Of a DNA stretch of 61,467 nucleotides, positions 11,002 through 21,034 are shown in pieces (position 1 is the first letter of the stretch; each line of letters starts with the position of its first letter). The notes under the pieces were generated by a model. It had not been told where the DNA came from. It saw only the letters and a program-made list of their open reading frames with translations, and made no database searches. The stretch comes from Mastigamoeba balamuthi (taxonomy: Eukaryota > Evosea > Mastigamoebida > Mastigamoebidae). A program made the position numbers and the translations under genes. Location: positions 727,103 through 788,569 of the forward strand of contig CACRSC010000084.1 of assembly GCA_902651635.1 (NCBI GenBank). The letters run 5' to 3'.

Positions 11002-11649
11002 TTGCCTCTGCTGTGTGGCGATGAAAAAAGTGTGGTGGGTTTGGTGTGTCCGTCGAGAGCGGTTTGGATCGATCGGGGGGTGCGGGGTTGTGGGCGACTG
11101 AAAACAAACATGGAAAAGCGAGAAAGTCCTCTTTTCATTTCTGGAACGTTTCTCAGCAAGTGCGATTTCTGCTCCTTACAGGAAGATCTTCCCGCAGGAC
11201 TGCGAGCTCACTGGTTGTGTGGGTCCGTTTCGGCTTTGGTGGATCCGCCGGATCCGCGAAACCTCCGTTGATCCGCGAGTTGATTAAGATTCGCGGTTTT
11301 TTAGTTATTATCATCTTTTCGGGTGCGCATAACTGGGGCCTTGATCAGACCACGAAACAGGAATCAATCTGCATGGCGCGTCGTGGGATTATAGCCCTTT
11401 GAATCCACGGGGCAAAAGAGTTACGGGAGATGTCTTATGTTGCATACAAGGCCTAGAAAGTTGAGGGTATTCTCACGAGGGTAACTTCCTAAACAAAGTA
11501 GCGTCGTTTTGCGTTGTTACAACTGGCAAGCAGAATTCCCGAACCTGTTCTCATTCAGTGGGATACTTTTATCCTTATTTGTGTCTGTTTGTGTGCAGAG
11601 ACGGTTGTTGTTGCTGCGCCTGCTGGTCAGCCTTGGTTCTTTAGTTTTC
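11002..11649. other. Intergenic region
   Basis: Upstream region of the protease gene plus ~500 bases of intermediate GC content. It contains a local repeat of ggatccgc (11239-11256) and tgatccgcg nearby; no gene is supported. Confidence 0.4.
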
Positions 11650-12480
11650 CAATGGAGAGGCGTAGAGGTACCTGAAACAAGCTCAACCCAGCCACTCCCG
11701 AGAGGAAAGTGATCACAGCCACCAAGGCGTGCACCCTGTTGAGCAGCATGCAGATCGGGATCAGGGGCTTGGACATGTGCAACTCCCAGAGCACGGTGGA
11801 CACAATGAATGCAGTGCCACCGAGGAGGAGCCCAAAGAGTCAGGCTGACTCTTCCAGCCGTGCGACTCGCTGAACGTCAGGCTCATCAGGAACGTGACAC
11901 AGCCGGTAGTCAGAAGCACAGCGCCCATCCAGTCGACGTTCTGGAGCGTCCTCTTCTCCTCTGCCATCTTAATGTTAGCACTAGGCACCGCCAGCTCACC
12001 GTCACTTGTCTCTGCGTTGGTCTTGTTCCTGTTGAGCAGATCCTGCAGCGTTGGCCAGGTATTGCGAAGTAGAAGGCGACCACTAGGACCAGCGCGATGG
12101 GGAACATCATCCAGAAGAGCTCGTTCCACTTCATCTTCTCGAGGGCTGCGGCGCCGCTGACGAGGCCGAGACTCATGCCCGACGGAGACCCAGAGAGCGC
12201 GACAAAGAGCTTGCGCCGTGGGAACCGGGGCGTCGGAGCTCGTGATCCACTTGGGGCCGAAGATGTCCGTGAGGGAGCTGCTGATCGACGTCCAGATGGC
12301 GCCGACGATGGTGTACGAGCTCAGCACCCAGGGGAGCCACTCGCCCTTGTCGGGCCACTCCTGACGCATCTGGGACAGTACATCTCAATGAACATGACGC
12401 TCAGCGAGATGGTGAACAGCAGTGCTGCCAGGACCGTCAGCCGCAGCCAGCTCCAAATCTACCCAAGTGACAATAATCTT
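11650..12480 (-). pseudogene. Truncated, frame-broken MFS transporter (DHA2-like)
   Basis: The minus strand carries collinear pieces of a major-facilitator protein clearly related to the intact gene at 34825-36670. They are SVMFIE then LPWVLSSYTIVGAIW (helix 1-2), ITDIFGPKW-like DIFGPKW, MFPIALVLVVAFYFAIPG, VDWMGAVLLTTGCVTFLMSL, LTFSESHGW and VITFLSGVAGLSLFQ. The pieces lie in different frames with internal deletions: helices 3-5 are lost between the DIFGPKW and SLGLVSGAAAL segments, and a frame change occurs after SESHGWK. The C-terminal half after helix ~9 is absent. The 5' end abuts the outer boundary of the large inverted repeat, so the rearrangement may have broken the gene. Confidence 0.75.
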
Positions 12481-12863
12481 GACTGTGTTTTCAACTGCTG
12501 AGGGGTTGGCGGTCTTTCAGATCGGTCAACCGGACACGATCATTTCGTGCGTGCTCCGAGCCTTTGAACAAGTGAATGAGCTCGGTGATCTGGACATTCC
12601 GGGGCGCTGATGATGCTGGACTGACACCGTGCTTGTTCAAGTGCTGCAGGTCGTTGGTGTCCACGAGGAATGACACGGAACCGAGCGTCGCACTGCAGGA
12701 AACGGAGCAATGAGGTGCGTCTCGTCGTCTTCGCGAAAGGCGGTCAGCTCGTGCGCTTTCGTCCATGCCTTCCAGGCGCTGCACAAGGGGTGGTGCTCGT
12801 ACGAGTGTTAGAAAGTGCGGGGTTTTGCGGAATCGCGTCGGGGTTTCAAGTGGTGCGCGTGGA

Positions 12864-13572
12864 TCAGTGGCCACTCAGAATGCCCATCATGAGAATAGAG
12901 GCACGGACGGTCTGCAAGAGGTGAGCGGTGTGCGCGGGCGGTAACTCTGCCGGTGCAGTTCGGGGGCCGGGCTGCCGCTATTGCCGGCAGCTGGCCCCGG
13001 CCCTCCAGCACACCAAAGACGCAGAGACTATTCTCCACTGGGGAGTTCGGGGGTCGGGCTGCGCGCCCGGCGCACAGCTCACCCCAGCCCTTGACCCAGC
13101 TTATGAAACGCGCCACCACCACCTGGCCATAACTATAACGAACCCCCGTGCGGCAGGTGGTCTTGCATCACCGGGTTCAGCATTGCACACACCACACGCT
13201 CCCCCTCTTTGCACACCCCCGCCCAAGTGCCACACACCATTTGCCGGTGTTGTTGTTGTCGGTGCATCATCATCGTGGCCACGCGCACGCAAACCGCGCA
13301 CACGCTCCAACCCCCAACGCGAGCAGGGAGGGCAGGCAAGGGAGGCTGGCGCACCTGGGCATCCATCGTGGCCGCGGCGCTGTTCGGGGACTGGCAAGGA
13401 CGAGCTCGAGGCCAGCAGGCACGCCGACGCACACGAGCGCGCACGCCGCCGGGCAGAACAGGACGTCGGGCCGCAGAGGCGCGCGTGGACGAGCGAGCGC
13501 GGAGACGCTGTCTGGGCGCAGGGGCAGAGAGATGGCGCGAGCGGTGAGCACACGACGAGCCTCGAGAGCCAT
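12864..13572 (-). pseudogene. Left-arm copy of a candidate two-exon small gene
   Basis: Counterpart of the right-arm candidate at 16044-16755: the same ATG context and N-terminal sequence (MALEARRVLTARAISLPLR). A one-base deletion before the shared donor (cag|gtgcgcc) puts the second exon in another frame, so the conserved stop position (TGA here, TAA on the right) would not be reached in the same frame. It is either broken or the gene model is wrong. Confidence 0.25.
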
Positions 13573-13802
13573 GCAGAGGGAGAGCGCACCGGGGAAGCCG
13601 AGGGGTCGGGGCAGTGGTCACGCCTGGTCAGGACAGGTCACGGTGGGCCGAGGCTCGCGCAGTCGCCGTGCGTGGTCACGAGGCAGTGGCAGCGGCAGCG
13701 GCAGCATGACGACGGGCTGGCGGGCGAGGCACTGAGGGCGTGTGGGCAGTGTGGAACAGCGAGAACAATTGAGAGTGTTGGGGTATCCAGCGGGGGCAAG
13801 CC

Positions 13803-13810
13803 CTTATATA
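13803..13810 (-). promoter_or_regulatory. TATA box, left arm
   Basis: TATATAAG on the minus strand, followed ~35 bases downstream by a pyrimidine-rich initiator-like ctcaattgttctc. The same arrangement is mirrored at 15796-15803, so the two arms point outward. Confidence 0.55.
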
Positions 13811-14215
13811 GCACCGCTGCCACGTCATAAATCGCCACGTGTGGCCCACAACCGGTCAACGGCCCTGTCCCTGCGCTATCCCGCGCCCCGGGGCCCCCGC
13901 GCTCCGCTGCCCCGCCCCCGCCAGCCCCGCCCCGGGCCCTGCGGCCCTGCGGGCACCGGCCCGGCCAGCTGCGGGGGGCGCTGGTGGGCGCTGGGCCGAG
14001 AGGAGCGGAGCCCACACCCGGCGGGGCAAAGGGCCACGTCTTGAGAAGAACACCGGAACGGATCCGGCGACGGGTGCACTGACGTCCGCAGAATCCCTGG
14101 AAGATACATGCACACCAGGAAGATTCCCGGGGTTTGATTTGCCTCCCTTGAGCGCTCTCGCCCCTTTCATCCTCCGTCGCATCCACCGCGCCTCCCACTG
14201 GTCCCTCCGCCCTGA

Positions 14216-15389
14216 ACTAGTGCTGCGGCAGCGCGAGAGTACCGCGTGGAGTGGGGGCTGCTGTAGAGCCCCGGGCAGGCTTCCTGTCAGAACTGCTGCT
14301 GTTTGCCAGGGCGCATCTGCCCTGTTGCCGTCATAGTGCGCTCTGTCAATGCGCCCGGTGGCGGTCTGCTTGTACATGCAGACCGTGCTTCTCGTCTCCC
14401 TGCCCCCGGCACTTCACATATGGGTCTCGAGCGCGCTGCCCTTCTTCTCACCACTGCCTAGTCGTCCAACAAGGAGCGGAGGTAGCAGTTCACCTGACGG
14501 TCTCTCCTCCTTACCCTATTCCTTAAGAAGGAATCCTGGTGTTGGGTTTATTGGGAATCCTGCTTCCAGCTGTGCAAGTCCCTCTGTGGGTCCTGTCCGC
14601 GACGTTGGCCTCACCTGCTTCTCCTCGGTCATGGCTGAGCTGCTTGAGCCTGTCGAGCTCGGCCTGCACAAAGGGCGCGCCCTTGGCCACGATCTTCGTC
14701 ATCTTCGTCATGTTGCCAACGAAGAAAAACCGTACTGCGCGGCCCCCGTCTGCATGCCTGCCACGATCACCTCGGCCCGCGTCAGCGTCTCCTTCTGCGC
14801 GTCGCCCGCCACGACGAACTAGCCGCGAGCCCCTGAAGCTCGGTGATCGACGGGTTCACAGCGCTCTGGATGAACTGCTTGGCCGCCTCGCCATCAGGCA
14901 CGGGCCCGTCCAGCCGCTACGCAGAGACTGCCTGTTGGCCGGCGGCAAGTAGGTCAGTGCAACCAGCGACGAGCTCCTCCTCGTCGCTGGCGCCCAGCAG
15001 TTGCGGTACAGACCACGCAATCAATTGAGCGCAGAGCCACACGGTATCGGTGGCTAAGTGAAAGGTGTATGCGAGCCGCGTAACCTCGTCACAGGCTGCG
15101 CGTGGCCCACAACGCCCGTCAGCGACGTGCTCCGACGCGTCTCTTGGCCCCCGCCCGTCACGCACTGTACGGTGCTCATCTTCGTCGCCATTCCTGGGAT
15201 ACGAGACGCGAGCCCATCGCGGTTGGCAACGGTCGTGGGGCCGTGCGGTCATCGCCAACTCCCGCGCGTCGGAGACCTTGGACTCGTGGGGGGTGCCGTC
15301 CTTGTCGGGTCCGTCGGACTCCGGGGGGTGGGAGTGCGAGCCTCTGCGCTGGAAGAGATGTAACGGTCGAGGTTGTCACCGCAGTTCCC
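14216..15389. other. Spacer between inverted-repeat arms
   Basis: About 1.2 kb with no intact gene. Its main recognisable content is a degenerate PDI-like segment on the minus strand (14523-14950). Confidence 0.6.
14523..14950 (-). pseudogene. Fragment resembling the ERp29-C/PDI D-domain
   Basis: The minus strand reads PVPDGEAAKQFIQSAVNPSI, then FVVAGDAQKETLTRAE, then after a frame change MTKIVAKGAPFVQAELDRL. This order resembles the end of a PDI thioredoxin domain followed by the all-helical ERp29 C-terminal domain (cf. the family pattern 'KGxxFVxxELxRLxxL'). Stops interrupt it and no CGHC active site is present, so it is a remnant at best. Confidence 0.35.
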
Positions 15390-15795
15390 GGTGAGGGAAG
15401 GGAGGGTCCGGCGGGAGGCACGAGTGCGCGCGACAGGATGAGCGCAGCAGAGCGCTCAAGGGAGGCAAATCAGACCCCCGGGAATCTTCTGCTGTGCATG
15501 TATCTTCCAGGGATTCTGCGGACGTCAGTGCACCCGTCGCCGGATCCGTTCCGGTGTTCTTCTCAAGACGTGGCCCTTTGCCCCGCCGGGTGTGGGCTCC
15601 GCTCCTCTCGCCCCTGCGCCCTCCAGCGGCCCCCGCAGCTGGCCGGGCCGGTGCCCACGGGGCCGCAGGGCCCGGGGCGGGGCTGGCGGGGGCGGGGCAG
15701 CGGTGCGCGGGGCCCCGGGGCGCGGGATAGCGCAGGGACAGGGCCGTTGACCGGCTGTGGGCCACACGTGGCGCTTTATGACGTGGCAGCGGTGC

Positions 15796-15803
15796 TATAT
15801 AAG
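15796..15803 (+). promoter_or_regulatory. TATA box, right arm
   Basis: TATATAAG followed by an initiator-like ctctcaattgttctc about 30 bases downstream. It is identical in layout to the mirrored box at 13803-13810. It is preceded by a CACGTGG motif in both arms. Confidence 0.55.
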
Positions 15804-16043
15804 GGCTTGCCCCCGCTGGATACCCCCACACTCTCAATTGTTCTCGCTGTGCCCACACTGCCCACACTACCCACACGACGCCCTCAGTGCCTCGCCCGCC
15901 AGCCCGTCGCCATCATGCGGCCGCTGCCGCTGCCCCGTGACCACGCACGTCGACTGCGCGAGCCTCGGCCCACCGTGACCTGTCCTGACCAGGCGTGACC
16001 ACTGCCCCGGCCCCTTGGCTTCCCCGGTGCGCTCTCCCTCTGC

Positions 16044-16755
16044 ATGGCTCTCGAGGCTCGTCGTGTGCTCACCGCTCGCGCCATCTCTCTGCCCCTGCGC
16101 TCAGACAGCGTCTCCGTGCTCGCTCGTCCACGCGCGCCTCTGCGGCCCGACGTCCTGTTCTGCCCGCCGGCGGCGTGCGCGCTCGTGTTCGTCGGCGTGC
16201 CTGCTGGCCTCGAGCTCGTCCTCACCAGTCCCCTGAACAGCGTCGCGGCCACGACGGATGCCCAGGTGCGCCAGCCTCCCTGCCTGCCCTCCCTGCTCGC
16301 GTTGGGGGTTGGAGCGTGTGCGCGGTTTGCGTGCGCGTGGCCACGATGATGATGCACCGACAACAACAACACCGGCAAATGGTGTGTGGCACTTGGGCGG
16401 GGGTGTGCAAAGAGGGGGAGCGTGTGGTGTGTGCAATGCTGAACCCGGTGATGCAAGACCACCTGCCGCACGGGGGTTCGTTATAGTTATGGCCAGGTGG
16501 TGGTGGCGCGTTTCATAAGCTGGGTCAAGGGCTGGGGTGAGCTGTGCGCCGGGCGCGCAGCCCGACCCCCGAACTCCCCAGTGGAGAATAGTCTCTGCGT
16601 CTTTGGTGTGCTGGAGGGCCGGGGCCAGCTGCCGGCAATAGCGGCAGCCCGGCCCCCGAACTGCACCGGCAGAGTTACCGCCCGCGCACACCGCTCACCT
16701 CTTGCAGACCGTCCGTGCCTCTATTCTCATGATGGGCATTCTGAGTGGCCACTAA
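16044..16755 (+). CDS. Candidate two-exon small protein in the right arm
   Basis: The ATG at 16044 opens a frame (MALEARRVLTARAISLPLR, then DVLFCPPAACALVFVGVPAG). A donor at 16265 (cag|gtgcgcc) and an acceptor at 16707 (cttgcag) would join it to a short exon ending LMMGILSGH at TAA 16753-16755. That stop is TGA at the matching place in the left arm, a change that keeps a stop. The intron would be 443 nt and is the most conserved part of the repeat. The downstream exon-like segment ending at 17091 may belong to a different splice form. Function unknown; the model is speculative. Confidence 0.25.
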
Positions 16756-17182
16756 TCCGCGCGCACCACTTGAAACCCCGACGCGATTCCGCAAAACCCC
16801 GCACTTCTCTAACACTTCTAACACTCGTACGAGCACCACCCCTTGTGCAGTGCCTGGACGGCATGGACGAAAGCGCACGAGCTGATCGTCCTTCGCGAAG
16901 ACGAGACGCACCTCCGTCGCGACGTATCCCGCAGTGCGACGCTCGGCTCCGTGTCGTTCCTCGTGGACACCATCGACCTGCAGCACTTCAACAAGCACAG
17001 CATCACCAGCGCCCCGAATGTCCCGATCACCGAGCTCGATCACGAAGTTCAAAGGCTCGGAGCGCACGACATGTTCATCCGACCGATCTGAAAAGACCGC
17101 CAACACAGTCAAGATTTTTGCCACCCACTTGGGAAGATTTGTTTTCTCTCTGTGTCTTGCGCAGCTGTTACTGTACCGATCG

Positions 17183-18001
17183 ATGTTCACCACGTCTGTG
17201 ACCTACTTCGAGGGCGTGCAGCCGTCGCCCGAGCGCACGCAGGCCGTCGTGGCGCTCATCAAGGCGGAGCTCGCCTCTGCGCGCGGCTCTGCCATCGCCG
17301 ACGTCGTCGTCTCCACCTCCTCGGGCGCCAGCGGCCTCCTCGCCGCCCGCGAGCTCCTCAGCGTCCCCGAGGGCACCCCCAAGGTCCGCGGGCCCTCTCT
17401 CCGGCAGAACCGCCTCGGCTCCTGCGATCTGGAAATCGATCGGGAAAATACAGGAGCGTTGGTGGAATTCTCTCCCCACGTGTCACTCAAAAATCAACTG
17501 ATTTGCTTTCTTTCTTTTCGCTCGCACGGCAGCCCAACGTGGTGGTGGTGACGCACTCGGCGGGGTTCAAGGAGCCCGGCAAGCTCGACTCGGACCCGGA
17601 GCTGCTTCAGCAGATCAGGGCGCTGGGCGGCCACGTCGTGACGTGCGCCCACGCGTTTGGCGGCGTCGACCGCAGCGTGCGGACCAAGTTCGGCACCTAC
17701 GAGAACTCGGAGCTCATGGCCATGGTCTACAGGACCTTTGGCCAGGGTACCAAGGTCCGCTTGGGAGTTTGCGCCCGGAGGGAATCGATCCCTGAACCCG
17801 ACCTTGCCGTAGGTGGCTGTGGAGTGCACGATGATGGCGGCGGACTGCGGGGTGCTGAGCGAGCACGCGTGGAAGAGCGGGGTGATCGCGTGCGGCGGCA
17901 CCGCCCACGGCCTGGATACCGCGTGGGTCCTGTCGCCCGTGCACGCCCACCAGCTGCTCGACATCAAGCTGCAGCGCCTCCTCTGCAAGCCCATTTTCTG
18001 A
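17183..18001 (+). CDS. Pyruvate-kinase C-terminal (alpha/beta) domain-like protein
   Basis: A stand-alone protein of about 200 residues made only of the fold seen at the C-terminus of pyruvate kinase (PF02887-type, found alone in archaea and some protists). It starts MFTTSVTYFEGVQ, has ADVVVSTSSGASGLLAAREL (nucleotide/effector-loop-like), then PNVVVVTHSAGFKEPG and ends VIACGGTAHGLDTAWVLSP. Introns at 17384-17532 and 17755-17811 are canonical and restore frame (TPK|PNVVVV, GTK|VAVECT). It has no pyruvate kinase barrel, so it is not a glycolytic enzyme; its role is unknown. The start lies just beyond the outer edge of the inverted repeat, so its promoter may lie inside the repeated arm. Confidence 0.65.
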
Positions 18002-18183
18002 GTCCCTTCCGGCGTCACTCGCACCAAGCCAGAGCGCCTGCGGAACCCCCCAACTGCACACTCGCGTCCAACAACGGACAGGGCAGAACGAACGTCTTTG
18101 GCATACCGAGAACGAGCAGTCGTGCGAGTCTCGGCTGTTGCTCTTTGCTGGCAGGGACCGCCGAGTCGACTGGGCTACCTCAT

Positions 18184-19305
18184 TCAAGTGGTCAGCCACG
18201 CCATCAGCTTCTCGCGGCGCGTGGCGATGGGGTCGTCGGCAGTGATCCCCATCGCGTCGTTGTACCACCGGATGAGGTCCAGGATGTCCTCGTGCGACGC
18301 CGTGTTGGCCTCGTGGCTGTTCGCGGGGAACAGGCGCCCCTCGGCGATGCCCGGCGAGGGCACCGCCCCGACGGGTGCTGCCTGCTGGGGCAGGGGGACC
18401 GTGATGAGCCCCGGCGGCAGTGGCAGCTCCTCCATGACCCCGGGGACCTCCTTGGCCAGCGGCACCAGCGGGCTCGTCTCGCCGAGGGCCACCGCCGCGC
18501 TGTTGATGCGCCGGCGCCTCTCGTTGCGCTGCAGCGCCTGCAGGGGCGCCAGGCACCCCGCGATGGCCGCGACGGCCGGTCCTCCCTCGGGTGGCGCTCC
18601 AGGGGTGCCGGGAGGCGCGAACGCGTAGCAAATGGCCGCGCGGACCGCCGCGTTCAGCGCCACAGTCCCGGGGCCGCCCTCGGCCGGCACTCCGGGCGCC
18701 CCGCTGGGGGCGAACAAGAGGGCTGCGACGGCCTGCATCGCAGCGTAGATCGCGACGGTGCCCGGCCCTCCCTGGGGGAGCCCTGCGGTCCCCGGCGGTG
18801 CAAACACGCTGCCGAATGCGGTGGCGATGGCAACGGTCCCGGGGCCTCCGCCCGCGGGCAGCCCGGGCGTTCCGGGGGGCGCGAACAGCCGCTCGAGGTC
18901 CGCGGGGGTGGCGACGGCAACCGGGCCAGCAGCCAGCGCGAGCTCCGGAGGCAGCCGCTGCCCAGCGACGCCGCCGGCCTGCGACGCGGCCCGCAGAGCC
19001 TTCCTCATCGACTGCGACAGCAACGGGGGCTCACTGGGCGACGGGCCCTTCTGCTGGGCCCTCTGCCACAAGGGCGCGGTGCGAATCTGGGGGGCCTTGG
19101 TCTCCTCCTCCATCATGCGCCCCTCCTCGTCTCCGTGCCACCGCCTCTTGCGGATCTGCTTGTGCCCCGGCGGCGGCGGCGGCGGGGTCTCGTCTCCACT
19201 TATCTCCGCTCCGGGCGTCTCCGGGGGGCTCTCGGCGGTCGTCCGCTCCTCCTCTTCGTCAGAGCTCGTGTAGCTGCCCTCGCTCAGGGGGCTTGCGGGC
19301 TCCAT
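18184..19305 (-). CDS. Uncharacterised protein with four ~30-residue FAPPG-GGPGTVA repeats
   Basis: A single open frame of about 373 codons with its ATG at 19305 (MEPASPLSEGSYTSSDEEEE). The N-terminal ~110 residues are acidic then proline-rich (PPPPPPGHKQIRKRRW). The middle holds four tandem repeats beginning FAPPGTPGLPAGGGPGTVAI, FAPPGTAGLPQGGPGTVAIY, FAPSGAPGVPAEGGPGTVAL and FAPPGTPGAPPEGGPAVAAI, each followed by an Ala-rich helix-like stretch of 8-12 residues. The C-terminal ~60 residues are non-repetitive (ILDLIRWYNDAMGI). No signal peptide or known domain. It lies tail to tail with the pyruvate-kinase-like gene and its start faces away from the end of the SUMO-ligase gene 126 bp downstream of the latter's stop. 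Confidence 0.65.
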   Translation of the reverse strand: MEPASPLSEGSYTSSDEEEERTTAESPPETPGAEISGDETPPPPPPGHKQIRKRRWHGDEEGRMMEEETKAPQIRTAPLWQRAQQKGPSPSEPPLLSQSMRKALRAASQAGGVAGQRLPPELALAAGPVAVATPADLERLFAPPGTPGLPAGGGPGTVAIATAFGSVFAPPGTAGLPQGGPGTVAIYAAMQAVAALLFAPSGAPGVPAEGGPGTVALNAAVRAAICYAFAPPGTPGAPPEGGPAVAAIAGCLAPLQALQRNERRRRINSAAVALGETSPLVPLAKEVPGVMEELPLPPGLITVPLPQQAAPVGAVPSPGIAEGRLFPANSHEANTASHEDILDLIRWYNDAMGITADDPIATRREKLMAWLTT

Positions 19306-19431
19306 GGAGGTGCCTTTGACGGTGAAAAGCAAACAAAAGGGCTCGTTCCTGCGATTCGAAGAGGCGTTCGCTGTTCTCTTGTGGACTCGCGGACAGAATA
19401 TCAGTGGACGTGTGTGTGTGGCACCTGGGGC

Positions 19432-20902
19432 CTAGTCAATCTCTATCGGGTAGTCGGACGAGTTCCCAGCGGGCACAGGCGTCTCCTCCGACGCCTCGGC
19501 GCGCTTGGGGGCGGCGGCCTCCCTGGGACGCCAGTAGCAGTTGCGCCAGCGGTCGACGACGAGCACGTGCGTCTGCGGGATCTCCCCGACGTCCGCGAGC
19601 ATCTTCTGCACGAACCCGTCCACGACCAGGTCGGACGGCTGCGCCACCTCCCTGCAGATCGGGCACGCCCAGCGCGAGGCGAACCTCGTCTCCATCAGCG
19701 TCGCGAACCTGCGAGGGCGGGGGGAAGGCGAGAAGTTGTCCGCCACAATTCCGATATGCGGGTGTGGGATTTTGTCTGGGAAGGGGGGGAGCAGGAAATT
19801 CCAACGTCTCGAGATCGAAGAACGACGGGTGCTTGCAGGCCTTGAGCCGGGCGGGGGTCTCGACGACCACGCCTGTCATCGGGTCCTTGATCCCCAGAGC
19901 GATTTCACCTGCGTGTGCGCGTCGGTCAGTGCCCCGGGGCTGCGCAGGCGTGGGCGGAACTGATGCTGTCGTCGGTGAAGCACGCCATGATGCGCTCGAA
20001 GCACTCGGGCTCCGGGGCGACGCAGACCGACGCGCAGAACGTGGCGACGCTGAGGCCGCCCTTCTTCAGCGCGCAGGCCAGCGAGCAGAAGGTCTCGTCC
20101 CCGAAGACCAGGGCGTCCGGCGCGGGCTTGTGCATCATCTTCGCGGGTTCCGCAAAACACAAACAAAAGAGAAACCAAAAAATGGTGACTGAGCCGCACT
20201 TGCAGCGATCTTTCGTGGCATGTATGGAAATGGGGAAGAATCCGGGGAAATTCGTGGAACTCGTCGGGTTCCGCGTACCAGTGTCCTGGGGACGCGCTTG
20301 GAGCACCTGGCGCACGGCGGGCCGCTTCCGGTCGGCTTCTTCTGCTGCGCCGACGGCGCCGGCGACCCGTGCCCGGCCCTCGCCGAGGGCGTGGGCGGCG
20401 AGGCCCTGGGCGGCGCGGCCTGTGCCTGGGCGGCCCTCTCCCTCTCCCTCTCCCTGTTGTCCCTCTCTCTCTCCCTCGTCCGCTGCCCGGGCGACGACCT
20501 CGACCTCGACCGCGACCGCGACGGGCGGCGCCCCCTGCGCCTGGCGTGCAGGGGCGGACGGCGGCGCCTGCTCCCGCTGCGGTGGCGCCGGCGGTCGTCC
20601 TCGCTGTCGCTCTGCGCCGACGACGACGACGACGACGACGGCGAGGAGGAGGAGGAGGAGGGGGAGGGGGACCGCGAGCGGCTGTGAAGTCTGCCGTTGG
20701 CGCTGCTGCGCGCGTCGACGGCGCGGAACGGCGAGTATTCGACGGGCGAGGGCGTGCGGTACCTGCGCCGCCTGCGGCTGCTGCGCTGGCGCGGGGTCCG
20801 GCGGGGCGGCGCCGCCGGGGTGGCCGGGGGGTTCTCGGCGCGCGGCTGCTGCTGCTGCGTTGGCGGCGGTGGCGGCGGCCTCTCGCTCTTGACCGCCTCC
20901 AT
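19432..20902 (-). CDS. PIAS/Siz-type E3 SUMO ligase (SP-RING) with SR-rich N-terminus
   Basis: Starts at ATG 20902 (MEAVKSERPP). The first ~200 residues are poly-P/Q then Arg-Ser repeats (SRSRSRSRSSPG, RERERERA). A small CxxC...FCSxxC finger follows (PPCARCSKRV ... DETFCSLACAL). Then comes the SP-RING: DPMTGVVVETPARL, CKHPSFFDLETF, WACPICREVAQPSDLVVDGF, and after it VVDRWRNCYWRPRE, the segment that in PIAS proteins packs against the RING. C-x-H and CPIC zinc ligands are present. Introns at 20139-20278, 19911-19960 and about 19709-19822 are GT-AG and restore the frame. No SAP or PINIT domain is visible, and the FCS finger is not usual for PIAS. It is divergent from SMC6. Confidence 0.75.
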
Positions 20903-21034
20903 CCGGGTGTACGCTGGTCCCCCTTGCCTGTCTTGCTTGTGGAATGAGCAAGCATGTGCAAATATCGCGGAATATCGGGGTTGACGTCAGGGGCGAATCT
21001 CAGGATTGATCTCCCTTTTCGTATTTTGGGCGCC
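20903..21034. promoter_or_regulatory. Shared promoter region of SUMO ligase and SMC6
   Basis: Only 132 bp separate the two start codons. It contains AAATATCGCGGAATATCGGGG and a TGACGTCA-like ttgacgtcagg; no TATA box is obvious. Position makes it a bidirectional promoter. Confidence 0.55.

Larger units (their letters stand above)
12464..14215. repeat. Left arm of a ~1.7-kb inverted repeat
   Basis: This segment is the reverse complement of about 15390-17131. Identity varies: about 12930-13330 is essentially identical to its partner, while the outer ~400 bases (12470-12880) and the inner ~100 bases differ at many positions and by small indels. Approximate ends were placed where cccaagtg...aatcttgactgtgtt (outer) and ttgatttgcctcccttgagcgctc (inner) stop matching well. 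Confidence 0.9.
15390..17131. repeat. Right arm of the ~1.7-kb inverted repeat
   Basis: Reverse complement of 12464-14215, separated from it by ~1.2 kb. It carries a TATA-type promoter and conserved candidate exons. Near 16933-17091 both arms share an acceptor-like ccgcag followed by a frame encoding ATLGSVSFLVDT and DLQH.NKH, which suggests that a real coding exon was duplicated. Confidence 0.9.

Noticed and set aside
12928-13830. 300-codon frame in the left arm and its mirror 16101-16691
   Set aside because: Identical in both arms, but it lies antisense to the promoter direction, has low-complexity G/A/H/P composition and no domain. The identity reflects the recently homogenised repeat, not coding constraint.
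17152-19845. 897-codon plus-strand frame
   Set aside because: It crosses the introns of the pyruvate-kinase-like gene in the wrong frame and then runs antisense to the FAPPG-repeat gene. No ATG-supported protein-like sequence.
20135-20902. Stand-alone SR-type splicing factor
   Set aside because: The RS-rich stretch is continuous with the zinc finger and SP-RING exons through a good GT-AG intron, and there is no RRM.
19432-20902. NSE2/MMS21 subunit of SMC5/6
   Set aside because: Attractive because of the SMC6 neighbour, but the C-x-H-x3-FDL and the VVDRWRNCYWRPRE segment after the RING are PIAS/Siz features, and the protein is far longer than NSE2.
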